Source: an uncultured SAR116 cluster alpha proteobacterium
GTDB lineage: Bacteria; Pseudomonadota; Alphaproteobacteria; Puniceispirillales; Puniceispirillaceae
DNA: 37,033 nucleotides
Reading direction: 5' to 3'
Assembly: GCA_902632595.1 (NCBI GenBank)
Contig: CACPDC010000016.1
Coordinates: 1-37,033 of the forward strand
Under the pieces are notes generated by a model that had not been told where the DNA came from, ran no database searches, and saw only the letters and a list, made by a program, of their open reading frames with translations. Of this stretch, positions 8,620 to 16,831 are shown piece by piece; positions within the stretch are counted from its first letter, which is position 1; every line of letters begins with the position of its first letter. The position numbers and the translations under genes are program-made.

Positions 8620-10296
8620 ATGACAATAACTCCTCAATTTTTAGAGAATCTTCGAAGCAGGGTTAGTCTTTCGAGCATAGTAGGTAAGCAAGTTAAGCTT
8701 ACTAAAAAGGGAAATCGCGCTTTGGGTTTGTGTCCTTTCCATAGCGAAAAAACGCCATCATTCAATGTAAATGACGATGAGGGCTTTTATCACTGTTTCG
8801 GATGCGGCGTAAGCGGAGATGCTATAACCTATTTAAGAGAAACTAGAGGATTAAATTTTGTCGATGCTGTTAGAGAGTTAGCAAGCATCGCCGGAATCTC
8901 AATGCCAGAGATAGGTCCAATAGATAAGGCTAAACAAGAGAGGCAGTCTAAATTTTTATCTTGCATTGACCTTGCTACATTTTTTTTTCAATCGAATTTG
9001 AAAACACAGCATGGTGAAAAAGCATTAGACTATCTAAAAAAAAGAGGTCTCTCAGAAAAAATCATTGAAGAATTTCGGCTCGGATATGCGCCGCGTTCAG
9101 GGCTAAATAAGTTTCTAAAAAATAAAGAAATTTCGGACGAAGTATCCAAATTAGCTGGGCTCACATCTTTTTCAGAAAGAGATGGAAGAAATTATGATTA
9201 TTTCAGAGATAGAATTATGTTTCCAATTCAAAACAGAAAAGGGCAGGTAATTGCATTTGGTGCGAGAGCCCTAGGAGAAGCTAAACCAAAATATCTCAAC
9301 TCACCAGACAGCCCAAGTTTCTCAAAAAAAGCTGTGCTTTATGGATGGATACAAGCAAGAGAGAGAGTGAGACATAACTTACCTTTATTGTTGGTAGAGG
9401 GTTATATGGATGTAATTGCTGTAACAGCCTCTCAAAAGGCAGCAGCCCTTGCTCCTCTGGGCACAGCTCTTACGACAGAGCAAATAACTCTCGCTTGGAA
9501 ATTGCACGACGAGCCCGTTTTGTGTTTTGACGGAGATACGGCTGGGAAAAATGCTGCAGTGAGAGCTATTGAGCGTATTTTACCTGTCTTAGAGCCTGGG
9601 AAAACCGTAAGGATTGCAACTCTCCCGGAGGACAGTGATCCTGATGACCTAATTCGCCACCATGGTGGTGAAGGGCTTTTACGCATCATAAAAGCGTCTC
9701 AGTCATTAATTGATGCGACTTGGTCACAAAAGGCAAGCATGTATGAAATTAGGCAGCCGGAGCAGCGAGCATTGTTTTGGCAAGAAACAAGAAAACTTGT
9801 TCGAACCATTGCCCATAACCAAACTAGGGCGGCATTTGGAGACGAGATAGAAAGAAGAATTAAAGCAATGAGGGCCTCCACGAGAAATGATCATGGTGTA
9901 TCGAACTCAGATTATAATTCCCGGTTAAATAACTTCGTTAAAAGACCTAGAACAGGGTCTATAAGGAGAACTCAAACTCTGTTAGGCTTAATGATTGCTT
10001 TTCCGAGGATAGCTATCGACAAATTCGACGCACTTTCAGAACTAGAATTTGGAGATTTGGATTGCGAAAAAATGAAAAATCATCTATTTGATGCGTTATT
10101 TCGTGATCCTGATCTTGACGAGAGGGCGATCAGGTATCATTTAAGTAATTTGGGGTATAATAAGGTTCTAAGCGAAATTGATGAAATGTTTGCTGGTTTG
10201 TGGATAGGTAGCAAAAATTCGAACATGAATTTGGATGATGCTAGACGCAAAATTGACGAAATAATCTCTCTTTCTCAGGCTCCAAGACGACGATAA
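8620..10296 (+). CDS. dnaG: DNA primase DnaG
   Basis: DnaG makes RNA primers for the replication fork. The 558-residue protein has the CHC2 zinc-binding domain (Cys38, His41, Cys59, Cys62, in CPFHSEKTPSF and YHCFGCGVSGD). The catalytic core's TOPRIM motifs follow: Glu260 in VEGYMD and Asp304/Asp306 in CFDGDTAGKNA. A variable C-terminal part from about residue 420 should bind the DnaB helicase. It is slightly shorter than the E. coli protein, mostly in that C-terminal region. It stands directly before rpoD on the same strand, 54 bases apart, as in the conserved macromolecular-synthesis cluster. No strong ribosome-binding site is visible before the ATG. Confidence 0.97.
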   Translation: MTITPQFLENLRSRVSLSSIVGKQVKLTKKGNRALGLCPFHSEKTPSFNVNDDEGFYHCFGCGVSGDAITYLRETRGLNFVDAVRELASIAGISMPEIGPIDKAKQERQSKFLSCIDLATFFFQSNLKTQHGEKALDYLKKRGLSEKIIEEFRLGYAPRSGLNKFLKNKEISDEVSKLAGLTSFSERDGRNYDYFRDRIMFPIQNRKGQVIAFGARALGEAKPKYLNSPDSPSFSKKAVLYGWIQARERVRHNLPLLLVEGYMDVIAVTASQKAAALAPLGTALTTEQITLAWKLHDEPVLCFDGDTAGKNAAVRAIERILPVLEPGKTVRIATLPEDSDPDDLIRHHGGEGLLRIIKASQSLIDATWSQKASMYEIRQPEQRALFWQETRKLVRTIAHNQTRAAFGDEIERRIKAMRASTRNDHGVSNSDYNSRLNNFVKRPRTGSIRRTQTLLGLMIAFPRIAIDKFDALSELEFGDLDCEKMKNHLFDALFRDPDLDERAIRYHLSNLGYNKVLSEIDEMFAGLWIGSKNSNMNLDDARRKIDEIISLSQAPRRR

Positions 10297-10350
10297 CTTT
10301 TGTTTATTATGTGATAGCTTGGATTAGGAATATCTGGAGGATTTAATTTA

Positions 10351-12306
10351 ATGGCAAGAAAACAAGCTGCAGCCGCCGCTGCAGTAGAGATATCAGATGC
10401 ACCCGTACTTGATACTAATAATTCCAAAATAAAAGCTCTAATAAAAAAGGGTCAAAGCGCCGGGTTTGTAACTCACGATGAATTGAATGCCGCACTTCCG
10501 CAGGAGGAGCTTACCTCTGAGCAAATCGAAGATGTGATGTCAGCACTCTCTGAAATGGGAGTGCTAGTCGTAGAGTCAGCTGAACAAGACGAATCAAATT
10601 CGGATGAGGGTGACTCTGAGACTACAACCGGGAACGTCTCTGATAATGATAGCACAGGGTCAGATGACCCGGTGCGAATGTATTTGCGTGAAATGGGTTC
10701 GGTTGAGTTGCTATCTCGTGAGGGTGAAATAGCAATAGCTAAGCGAATCGAGGCTGGTAGAGAAATGATGATAGGTGGAATTTGTGAAAGTCCACTTACT
10801 ATAAGGGCGTTGTTGCAATGGAAAAAACAAATAACTGAGGGAAGCGTACCTTTGAGGGAAATCATAGACCTGGATACAACTTACACAAAACTAAATGGCT
10901 CACCTATTGAAGACATGTCTATAATATCATCTGTACCTAGCCATGCTTTAAGTGTCCAAAACGACGTTTCTGATGAAGAAGACGAGTCTGGTGAATTACC
11001 ATCTCATGAAGAAGTATCAGACGAAGATCATGAAGCGGATGAAGGCGATGATTTGACGCTATCACTTGCGGCAATGGAGGAAGCTGTTTTTGACGATGTT
11101 ATGTCCGCCCTAGACGAAATAGCAGGTACTTTCAAACTTTATGAGGCCTTACAAGAAAGGCAACTAGCTAATGAAGAATTAAGTGAGCTGGAGCTTGAAA
11201 AATTGCGAAAAAAACGAATTTTATTGGCGGAGCAAATGCAAAACGTATTTATTAACGCAAATAGGTTAGAGGCTTTGACAACTCAACTTTCTGAACTCAA
11301 CAGACACCTTACTTCACTTGAGGGTCAGTTGATGTCTTTGGCTACAGGTTGCGGTGTCGCGAGAAATCAGTTTTTAGAAGCTTGGTCTGGTTATGAGTTA
11401 GAAAAAGTGTGGCCTCATGCTAAATACAAAACAAAAGCGTGGCAAAAATTTAGGGAACTACATGAAAGGAAAGTGTTAGATATTAAAGATAAAATATCTA
11501 TTTTGGTTGAGGATGTTGGATTATCTGTGTCTGAGTTTAAAGAGGTTTTTCTTACAATCCAACGTGGTCAGAGAGAAGCAGCGCGTGCAAAAAAAGAGAT
11601 GGTTGAAGCAAATTTGAGGTTGGTTATTTCAATTGCCAAGAAATATACTAACAGGGGTCTTCAGTTTTTAGACTTAATTCAGGAAGGTAATATTGGTCTT
11701 ATGAAAGCTGTTGATAAGTTTGAATATAGACGCGGTTATAAATTTTCGACATATGCCACTTGGTGGATAAGACAAGCGATTACACGGTCAATAGCAGATC
11801 AGGCAAGAACTATTAGAATTCCTGTACACATGATAGAAACCATAAATAAACTTGTGAGAACATCACGCCAAATGCTTCATGAGATAGGAAGAGAGCCCAC
11901 CCCAGAAGAACTCTCTGAAAAATTGTCTATGCCATTAGATAAGGTTCGTAAAGTGATGAAGATCGCCAAAGAGCCAATCAGTCTTGAGACTCCAATCGGC
12001 GATGAAGACGACAGCCAATTGGGGGATTTTATTGAAGATAAGAACGCTATCCAACCTTTAGAAGCTGCTATACATTCTAATTTAAGAGAAACGACTACCA
12101 GAGTATTGGCGAGTCTAACCCCTAGAGAAGAACGCGTATTGCGTATGCGCTTTGGCATTGGTATGAATACAGATCATACACTGGAGGAGGTCGGACAACA
12201 ATTTTCTGTAACAAGAGAGCGTATAAGGCAGATCGAGGCAAAAGCACTCAGAAAGCTTAAACATCCTTCGCGTTCTAGAAAGCTAAGAAGTTTTCTCGAA
12301 CATTGA
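10351..12306 (+). CDS. rpoD: Primary sigma factor RpoD (sigma70)
   Basis: This is the housekeeping sigma factor, 651 residues. Region 1.1 spans about 25-80. Region 1.2 starts at [23 protein letters not shown] long acidic non-conserved region (about residues 195-235, rich in Glu/Asp) follows. Region 2 contains the invariant [14 protein letters not shown], '[18 protein letters not shown]' and [15 protein letters not shown] segments that bind core polymerase and the -10 element. Region 3 carries [13 protein letters not shown]. Region 4 ends with [16 protein letters not shown] and the [24 protein letters not shown] strong GGAGG at 10336-10340 supports the start. The tRNA gene begins 13 bases after the stop, so the two are probably co-transcribed. 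Confidence 0.98.
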   Translation: MARKQAAAAAAVEISDAPVLDTNNSKIKALIKKGQSAGFVTHDELNAALPQEELTSEQIEDVMSALSEMGVLVVESAEQDESNSDEGDSETTTGNVSDNDSTGSDDPVRMYLREMGSVELLSREGEIAIAKRIEAGREMMIGGICESPLTIRALLQWKKQITEGSVPLREIIDLDTTYTKLNGSPIEDMSIISSVPSHALSVQNDVSDEEDESGELPSHEEVSDEDHEADEGDDLTLSLAAMEEAVFDDVMSALDEIAGTFKLYEALQERQLANEELSELELEKLRKKRILLAEQMQNVFINANRLEALTTQLSELNRHLTSLEGQLMSLATGCGVARNQFLEAWSGYELEKVWPHAKYKTKAWQKFRELHERKVLDIKDKISILVEDVGLSVSEFKEVFLTIQRGQREAARAKKEMVEANLRLVISIAKKYTNRGLQFLDLIQEGNIGLMKAVDKFEYRRGYKFSTYATWWIRQAITRSIADQARTIRIPVHMIETINKLVRTSRQMLHEIGREPTPEELSEKLSMPLDKVRKVMKIAKEPISLETPIGDEDDSQLGDFIEDKNAIQPLEAAIHSNLRETTTRVLASLTPREERVLRMRFGIGMNTDHTLEEVGQQFSVTRERIRQIEAKALRKLKHPSRSRKLRSFLEH

Positions 12307-12319
12307 TATTAACTGTGTG

Positions 12320-12396
12320 GGGCCTGTAGTTCAATTGGTTAGAACCCACGGCTCATAACCGTGTTGTTGCAGGTTCGAGTCCTGCCGGGCCCACCA
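12320..12396 (+). tRNA. tRNA with CAU anticodon, probably tRNA-Ile2
   Basis: The 77-base cloverleaf folds fully: acceptor GGGCCTG/CGGGCCC (one U-G pair), D stem GTTC/GAAC, anticodon stem CACGG/CCGTG with loop CTCATAA (anticodon 12354-12356), a 5-base variable loop, T stem GCAGG/CCTGC, discriminator A and encoded CCA. It is not the initiator, because position 1 pairs with 72 and the three-GC anticodon stem is absent. C4-G69 and C5-G68 pairs are present. These are identity elements for lysidine synthase TilS in E. coli, which favours the AUA-reading isoleucine tRNA over elongator Met. Confidence 0.9.
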
Positions 12397-12427
12397 ACAG
12401 ATTTTTGTAAAAAATTTTTGCTCAATG

Positions 12428-13267
12428 TTAGAAACTTGGAACCGAAGACTTTCGCTTTTTCTTTTTCTTTTTCTTTTCCTTTGGTGTTTCAACCGGTGGT
12501 GGTGGACCCACTAAATCTGGCTTAAAGATTATATTAGGGTCAAATAAACGAGCAATTTTTTGAGCATCAAGCATTGTTCTGGCAGCTATAACCATCCAGA
12601 TTATTTTTCCTTTGTGCAGACTAAAACTACGAAGCAGTACTAACTGAGCCTTCCTGAAATAAAGAGCCAATAATATCGCTGCTAAAATGAACAAGGCCCA
12701 GTGTACGAAAATAGTTACTGTGTAAATAGCCAATGTCGCAATTAGAGGCTCCCAAAGTCTTTGTTGTATGAGCCAAACGGGGGGAAGGTATATTCCTAAC
12801 TGTGATGTTCTGGTATCAAAAATATTGCACTCTCCGTCAACATTACGAAGTAATTCAAAGGTCACATATTCCTTAGCATTCCCCATTTCTATATCAGACA
12901 AAGATTTGTGAACATTTTTTGCTACCTCATCTGAGGTGGATTCAAATATACACCCAAGTGGGCCAAAAATAATAAGGTTAAAGCTAAATCCTTCTCGCCA
13001 TATTGTTAATAAAGCGCCTTCTTGCTCATTGATTTCGTCAAAAGTATCTAGTAACTCCTCAACACTACCATTAAAGGTTTTACCCTCAATACCAACAATG
13101 ACATCTCCAGTTTTTAAACGAAGAGCCTTAGCACGAGAAACAGTTCGAACCTCTTTGATACAGATAAAATGTTCCGCCTTACTCTCGCCATGTTGTTCTT
13201 CGATGGAAGAAGAAAGGTCCTGTTCTACAGCTTGGTTTTCCTGCAAGGTTTCATCTGCGTATGCCAT
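12428..13267 (-). CDS. PDZ-like membrane protein, end of the post-flhB gene set
   Basis: I do not recognise a named family. The 279-residue protein has a hydrophilic N-terminus. A PDZ-like segment follows (about residues 30-110) with the carboxylate-loop theme RLKTGDVIVGIEGKTFNG. Then comes a region around residues 110-165 without clear features. Two adjoining membrane spans lie at about residues 170-210 (LIATLAIYTVTIFVHWALF and ILAAILLALYF). The cytoplasmic-looking tail has a PPPPVE motif and a run of lysines ending RKSSVPSF. The lysine run is encoded by a six-base repeat. It is the last gene of the unit that starts at fliO, 47 bases after the coiled-coil gene. AAAGGGA precedes the ATG. A role in flagellar or motor assembly is inferred from position only. 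Confidence 0.75.
   Translation of the reverse strand: MAYADETLQENQAVEQDLSSSIEEQHGESKAEHFICIKEVRTVSRAKALRLKTGDVIVGIEGKTFNGSVEELLDTFDEINEQEGALLTIWREGFSFNLIIFGPLGCIFESTSDEVAKNVHKSLSDIEMGNAKEYVTFELLRNVDGECNIFDTRTSQLGIYLPPVWLIQQRLWEPLIATLAIYTVTIFVHWALFILAAILLALYFRKAQLVLLRSFSLHKGKIIWMVIAARTMLDAQKIARLFDPNIIFKPDLVGPPPPVETPKEKKKKKKKRKSSVPSF
12455..12478 (-). repeat. Hexamer repeat coding for the lysine-rich tail
   Basis: CTTTTT occurs three times in a row on the plus strand, with a fourth unit CTTTTC. On the coding strand this encodes alternating lysine codons near the C-terminus of the PDZ-like membrane protein. Because the unit is six bases, copy-number change would stay in frame. Confidence 0.7.
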
Positions 13268-13314
13268 CAGTTGATGTCCCTTTTCTCGTTTGGTTTTTAA
13301 ATCAAACGATTATG

Positions 13315-14052
13315 TCAAGGAAAGGTAATTTTATTATCACGAATTTCCATTTGTTGCAGTATTTGTTGATTTTGTGTTGCAAGGCCATCTAATCTCTTTG
13401 CCAGTACTTGTTGGCTGCCGGCTACCTTTGATAATGTTTGGTCACTAGCTACACGAGCAGAGAGTTGAGACATAGAATCGATAGTTAAATTCTCTATTTT
13501 TTGAAGTTGACCTAACATTTTTCTATTTTGACTATTTAACTCGTTTGCAATAGCCTTAGTGAGGGCTTCTGCAAGGGATCCATTGCTCGTTGTTAGGGCA
13601 TTAGCTGTCACTTCTAATTTAGTAGCCATAGCACTGTTAGAGTCAGCTATAACTTGTTTCAGAGAGCCTAGTTCATTAATCAGCGTCTCGTTGAGCGATA
13701 CAAGCTCAGTTTGAGTTTCAAGAGAAGTTTCAAGTTTTTCCAATGAATTGTTCATATTATCAACATTTTCAGCAAAAACAATTAATGCTTCCCGGCTTGT
13801 TGTAGTCATCGTAGTAAGCTCAGATAAGGTCCGAAAATAGATTAAACCGGCAAATACCAGAGCCGCTATTGCTGCTGCAACGGAACTTGCAAAAATAATA
13901 GAAATAAATCGCTGGGATTGATTCATTGAATTCTCCAACTTCTTATGATCTCGTCTAATTTTGTTATATTCGGCGGTAACATCTGTAGCCGCATCAGCCG
14001 CATCAAGGGCAATTTTGATGCTTTCTTGCACTGCATTATAATCCGTACTCAT
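13315..14052 (-). CDS. Membrane-anchored coiled-coil protein after flhB
   Basis: I do not recognise a named family. The 245-residue protein has a polar N-terminus of about 45 residues, a single membrane span near residues 47-70 (SIIFASSVAAAIAALVFAG), then about 170 residues of helical sequence. The helical part is rich in Leu, Asn, Gln, Ser and Thr, with long heptad-like stretches such as NSLEKLETSLETQTELVSL. It carries no enzyme motif and has almost no proline until the last residue. The start overlaps the stop of the four-Cys gene by four bases (ATGA), so translation is coupled. A structural or scaffolding role at the cell pole or flagellar base is a guess from topology and context. It could also be a chemoreceptor-like or stator-related fragment, but no signature of either is visible. 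Confidence 0.78.
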   Translation of the reverse strand: MSTDYNAVQESIKIALDAADAATDVTAEYNKIRRDHKKLENSMNQSQRFISIIFASSVAAAIAALVFAGLIYFRTLSELTTMTTTSREALIVFAENVDNMNNSLEKLETSLETQTELVSLNETLINELGSLKQVIADSNSAMATKLEVTANALTTSNGSLAEALTKAIANELNSQNRKMLGQLQKIENLTIDSMSQLSARVASDQTLSKVAGSQQVLAKRLDGLATQNQQILQQMEIRDNKITFP

Positions 14053-14303
14053 TTCCTACCCCTGGATTTAATTTGACATGACACATTATTTTCAAGCCTT
14101 TTCTTTAGATTAAAATAAGCACATTTCGTGCCAGTTGTTGAAAATACCGTAATTGAAGGAAAATAAGGTCCTTTAAATCCAAATTTTTTACACCCATAAC
14201 GTTTGTTTTTATCATGCGTTATGAATAAATATTCACACCGATAACAATTTACCCGTTGCGCATTAGCTTTAGTTTGAACTTGTTTATTATTTTTAGTGTT
14301 CAT
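14049..14303 (-). CDS. Small four-cysteine protein
   Basis: This 84-residue protein has Cys20, Cys23, Cys38 and Cys61 in the arrangement CxxC-x14-C-x22-C, within CYRCEYLFITHDKNKRYGC and GFKGPYFPSITVFSTTGTKC. From memory, this resembles a family of small proteins, common in flagellated bacteria, of the form CxxC-x(5)-TWDP-x(5)-GC-x(3)-GFKS-x(3)-PS...SG-x(2)-C, often mislabelled 'uracil-DNA glycosylase'. A metal-binding role is likely; no DNA-repair domain is present. It overlaps both neighbours by four bases, which marks it as part of a tightly coupled operon after flhB. The function is unknown. Confidence 0.75.
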   Translation of the reverse strand: MNTKNNKQVQTKANAQRVNCYRCEYLFITHDKNKRYGCKKFGFKGPYFPSITVFSTTGTKCAYFNLKKRLENNVSCQIKSRGRK

Positions 14304-14518
14304 CTGCGAGTTCTTTTATAAATGTTATTGATTAAATTTGCTATTACAAAGCGCAGACCTCCCATAGCGCACAGAATACCTGCAAATGCACTAATATAAC
14401 TTCTAGTTACTTGCCCTGAATCATGAAAGGTAACTGCTTGAATTACACAAGCTAAAGCTACACCAAAAAAGGTCACAGTTGAGATTATCTCGCCAATACT
14501 TTTTGGGTTACGGGCCAT
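14300..14518 (-). CDS. Small two-span membrane protein after flhB
   Basis: This 72-residue protein has two hydrophobic stretches, about residues 10-28 (ISTVTFFGVALACVIQAV) and 42-62 (ISAFAGILCAMGGLRFVIA), separated by a polar loop, and ends with the basic tail YKRTRR. That predicts a hairpin in the inner membrane with a cytoplasmic C-terminus. I do not recognise the family. It starts 53 bases after flhB and overlaps the four-Cys gene by four bases, so it leads the four-gene accessory set. Confidence 0.72.
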   Translation of the reverse strand: MARNPKSIGEIISTVTFFGVALACVIQAVTFHDSGQVTRSYISAFAGILCAMGGLRFVIANLINNIYKRTRR

Positions 14519-14571
14519 TTTTTTCTTACCAAACTTAACTTAATTTTAAATATTTTTAATTATTCTTTATT

Positions 14572-15720
14572 TTAATTTACTACATTACCAAATTCGTCAA
14601 ATCTTAATTCATCAGGTATTGTGATTTCAGGTTCCTCAACAGACTCTCCTTGGTCAATTCTATATATATAAGCGAGTGCGACAGCAACTGCATTGTAAAG
14701 CTTATCTGATATTTCATGGCCTATTTCGCCTGTAAAATATAAAGCTCTCGCAAGCAACGGGCTCCTAAAAACAGTGATTTTATTTTCCTTTGCACGTTCG
14801 ATAATTTGTTTTGCTATAATATCTTGACCCATGGCGATTACGGTTGGAGCACCAATTTCACCAGGATTATATTTTAAGGCAACAGCAAAATGGGCAGGGT
14901 TTGTTATCACGGCTGTTGCGTCAGATACATTTTCAAGAGCTTCTCTTTGCTTACTTGATTCACGAGATTTTTCCATTTGCATCCTGCGTATTTTAGCTCT
15001 CACTTCAGGCGAGCCTTCTGTCTGTTTATGCTCATCTTTTACCTCTTGCTTCGTCATTTTCAATTGCTGAATATGAACATGTCTTTGCCAGAAATAGTCA
15101 ATTGCAGCGATAATCGCTAAGGCGACCAAAAGTGTTCCAATAAGAAATGGAAAAGCATAATACATGACTTCTAATGCGCTATTTAAGCTACCATGGGAAA
15201 TCATGAGAAGCTGGGGAAGCATTATGTAAATAATGATGGTTGAAAGCCCTACTAATAAAACCACCTTCAGAACAGATTTTCCAAGTTCAACTAACCCTTT
15301 GACAGAAAATATTCTCTTTAGTCCTTTTATTGGATTAATCTTATTGCCTTTAAACGACACTGCTTTTGGGGCAAAATTTATTCCGCCTACAGCTAATTGT
15401 GTAAGAAGACTTATTACCATTAGTGGAATTCCAACGAATAAAGCAATAATTACAATAATCTCAAAAACTTGATAAACACGAGTGAAGGGAAGGCTAGATA
15501 GTTGCTCCTTACTCTCTATTCGAAAAAATTTTCCCCACTCGTTCATTCCAGGTAAAGCGGCTTCCGGAATAAATAGAAATATAATCAGACCCATAGCAAT
15601 GGATGTAAATACAAACATTTCTTTTGATTGTAATACTTGACCGTCCTCTTTGGCCTTATCAATCTTTCGTTGAGAGGGTTCTTCGGTTTTGTCCTGGCCG
15701 TCCTGTGATTCTTCAGCCAT
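14572..15720 (-). CDS. flhB: Flagellar export gate protein FlhB
   Basis: FlhB is the export-apparatus subunit that switches substrate specificity from rod/hook to filament proteins. The 382-residue protein has the hydrophilic N-terminus EESQDGQDKTEEPSQRKI, four membrane spans within about residues 30-210, and a cytoplasmic domain. The autocleavage motif reads Asn274-Pro275-Ala-His instead of the usual NPTH (codons 14890-14901, AAC CCT GCC CAT); the two residues flanking the scissile bond are kept. The surrounding ATAVITNPxHFAVALKY and 'IIERAKENKITVFRSPLLAR' segments are normal. Its start overlaps fliR by eight bases. Confidence 0.96.
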   Translation of the reverse strand: MAEESQDGQDKTEEPSQRKIDKAKEDGQVLQSKEMFVFTSIAMGLIIFLFIPEAALPGMNEWGKFFRIESKEQLSSLPFTRVYQVFEIIVIIALFVGIPLMVISLLTQLAVGGINFAPKAVSFKGNKINPIKGLKRIFSVKGLVELGKSVLKVVLLVGLSTIIIYIMLPQLLMISHGSLNSALEVMYYAFPFLIGTLLVALAIIAAIDYFWQRHVHIQQLKMTKQEVKDEHKQTEGSPEVRAKIRRMQMEKSRESSKQREALENVSDATAVITNPAHFAVALKYNPGEIGAPTVIAMGQDIIAKQIIERAKENKITVFRSPLLARALYFTGEIGHEISDKLYNAVAVALAYIYRIDQGESVEEPEITIPDELRFDEFGNVVN

Positions 15721-16534
15721 TAACCAACTCCCCTATTACATCTTGTAAGTTAATTAAACTTGCATCTATTAAATCGCTAATTGAATTGGCTAGTGACGTA
15801 GTAGAGAAGTATAAAACAAAGAATACACCAATAAGTGTTATCGAGAATCCAATAGAAAACAAATTTAAAGATGGAGCAGAGCGAGTGATTACACCAATAC
15901 TTACGTTGATTAATAATAACGCCACAGAAAATGGTAACATAATTATTGAAGCCGCATAAAACATGGTTCCTGCTGCTTGGATTCCAGCTGCAATAAATAT
16001 ATCAAAGGACGGGATAATACCTATTGGCAAAATCCTATAGGAATCTAGTAAAGTGCTAATTGCAATAAGATGGCCATCAGTACTTGTAAATAATACTAAT
16101 AAAAAAAGATAGAAAATTTGACTTACAACAGGAGTTTGACCGCCAGTGGAGGGATCAACTTGTGCCGCAAAACTCAAGCCAGATGATGCTGCAACTTTTT
16201 CGCCAGCTAGCAAAATAGCAGAAAACCAAATAGTAAGGATTAGGCCTGCAGAGAGACCAATAATTATCTCCGAAAATACAATGAATATTGATTGATATGA
16301 TGTGAGCAGTTCTACACTTACAGGCGTTGTATATTGCCATATGATCATTGTAAGCATTACGCTAATCGTTAATCTAACTTGCAAAGGGATCCATCTTGCA
16401 CCCAAGAGGGGAGAAGAAATTAGAAATGCTCCAATTCTTAACATGGTTACAAAAAATTGTAAGGCCAGTGTAATAAGACCTTGCAACTCAAGCCCGGGGA
16501 GCCCTGTTATAGTTTGTGGGAATAACGGAAGCAT
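15713..16534 (-). CDS. fliR: Flagellar export gate protein FliR
   Basis: FliR joins FliP and FliQ to form the core export channel. The 273-residue protein has six hydrophobic spans and family marks such as RIGAFLISSPLLGARWIP near residues 37-54, 'FSEIIIGLSAGLILTIWF', and FAAQVDPSTGGQTPVVSQ around residues 121-138. Length is close to the usual 255-265. It begins six bases after fliQ and overlaps flhB by eight bases, consistent with a single translationally linked export-gate unit. Confidence 0.95.
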   Translation of the reverse strand: MLPLFPQTITGLPGLELQGLITLALQFFVTMLRIGAFLISSPLLGARWIPLQVRLTISVMLTMIIWQYTTPVSVELLTSYQSIFIVFSEIIIGLSAGLILTIWFSAILLAGEKVAASSGLSFAAQVDPSTGGQTPVVSQIFYLFLLVLFTSTDGHLIAISTLLDSYRILPIGIIPSFDIFIAAGIQAAGTMFYAASIIMLPFSVALLLINVSIGVITRSAPSLNLFSIGFSITLIGVFFVLYFSTTSLANSISDLIDASLINLQDVIGELVNG

Positions 16535-16540
16535 GCTAAC

Positions 16541-16831
16541 TTAACTAATATTTGCAATTTGGTCAAAAATAAAACCAAAATAATCAGTAAGTTGGGTCAA
16601 AATAAAGTTAGATAGAAGTCCAAAGGATATCATCACTATTACAAGCTTAGGAACAAAACTGAGGGTCATTTCATTTATTGAAGTGGCTGCTTGTATTATG
16701 CCAATAGTTAGACCCACAGCGAGACCTATTGCAAGTAATGGTCCAGCAGCAATTATGATTTGCCAAAAGGCTATTCTCAAAAATTCTACGTTTTGATCAA
16801 ATAGATTTGCACTGTTCAATTTATCCTCCAA
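16541..16831 (-). CDS. fliQ: Flagellar export gate protein FliQ
   Basis: FliQ is a two-span component of the export gate. The 96-residue sequence contains the hallmark IGIIQAATSINEMTLSFVPKL (pattern QAATxINExTLSFxPK) between its hydrophobic helices. It is about seven residues longer than usual at the N-terminus (MEDKLNSANLFDQ). Its start overlaps the end of fliP by 11 bases, and it sits six bases before fliR. Confidence 0.95.
   Translation of the reverse strand: MEDKLNSANLFDQNVEFLRIAFWQIIIAAGPLLAIGLAVGLTIGIIQAATSINEMTLSFVPKLVIVMISFGLLSNFILTQLTDYFGFIFDQIANIS

Noticed and set aside
12397-12427. AT-rich symmetrical sequence after the tRNA as a terminator
   Set aside because: The A/T runs (TTTTTG, AAAAAATTTTTG) can pair only weakly with no GC stem, so termination of the rpoD-tRNA transcript here is not supported.
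15624-15959. Open frame of 111 codons on the plus strand over flhB/fliR
   Set aside because: It lies opposite well-supported flagellar genes, has no ribosome-binding site and no recognisable product; it is a shadow frame.
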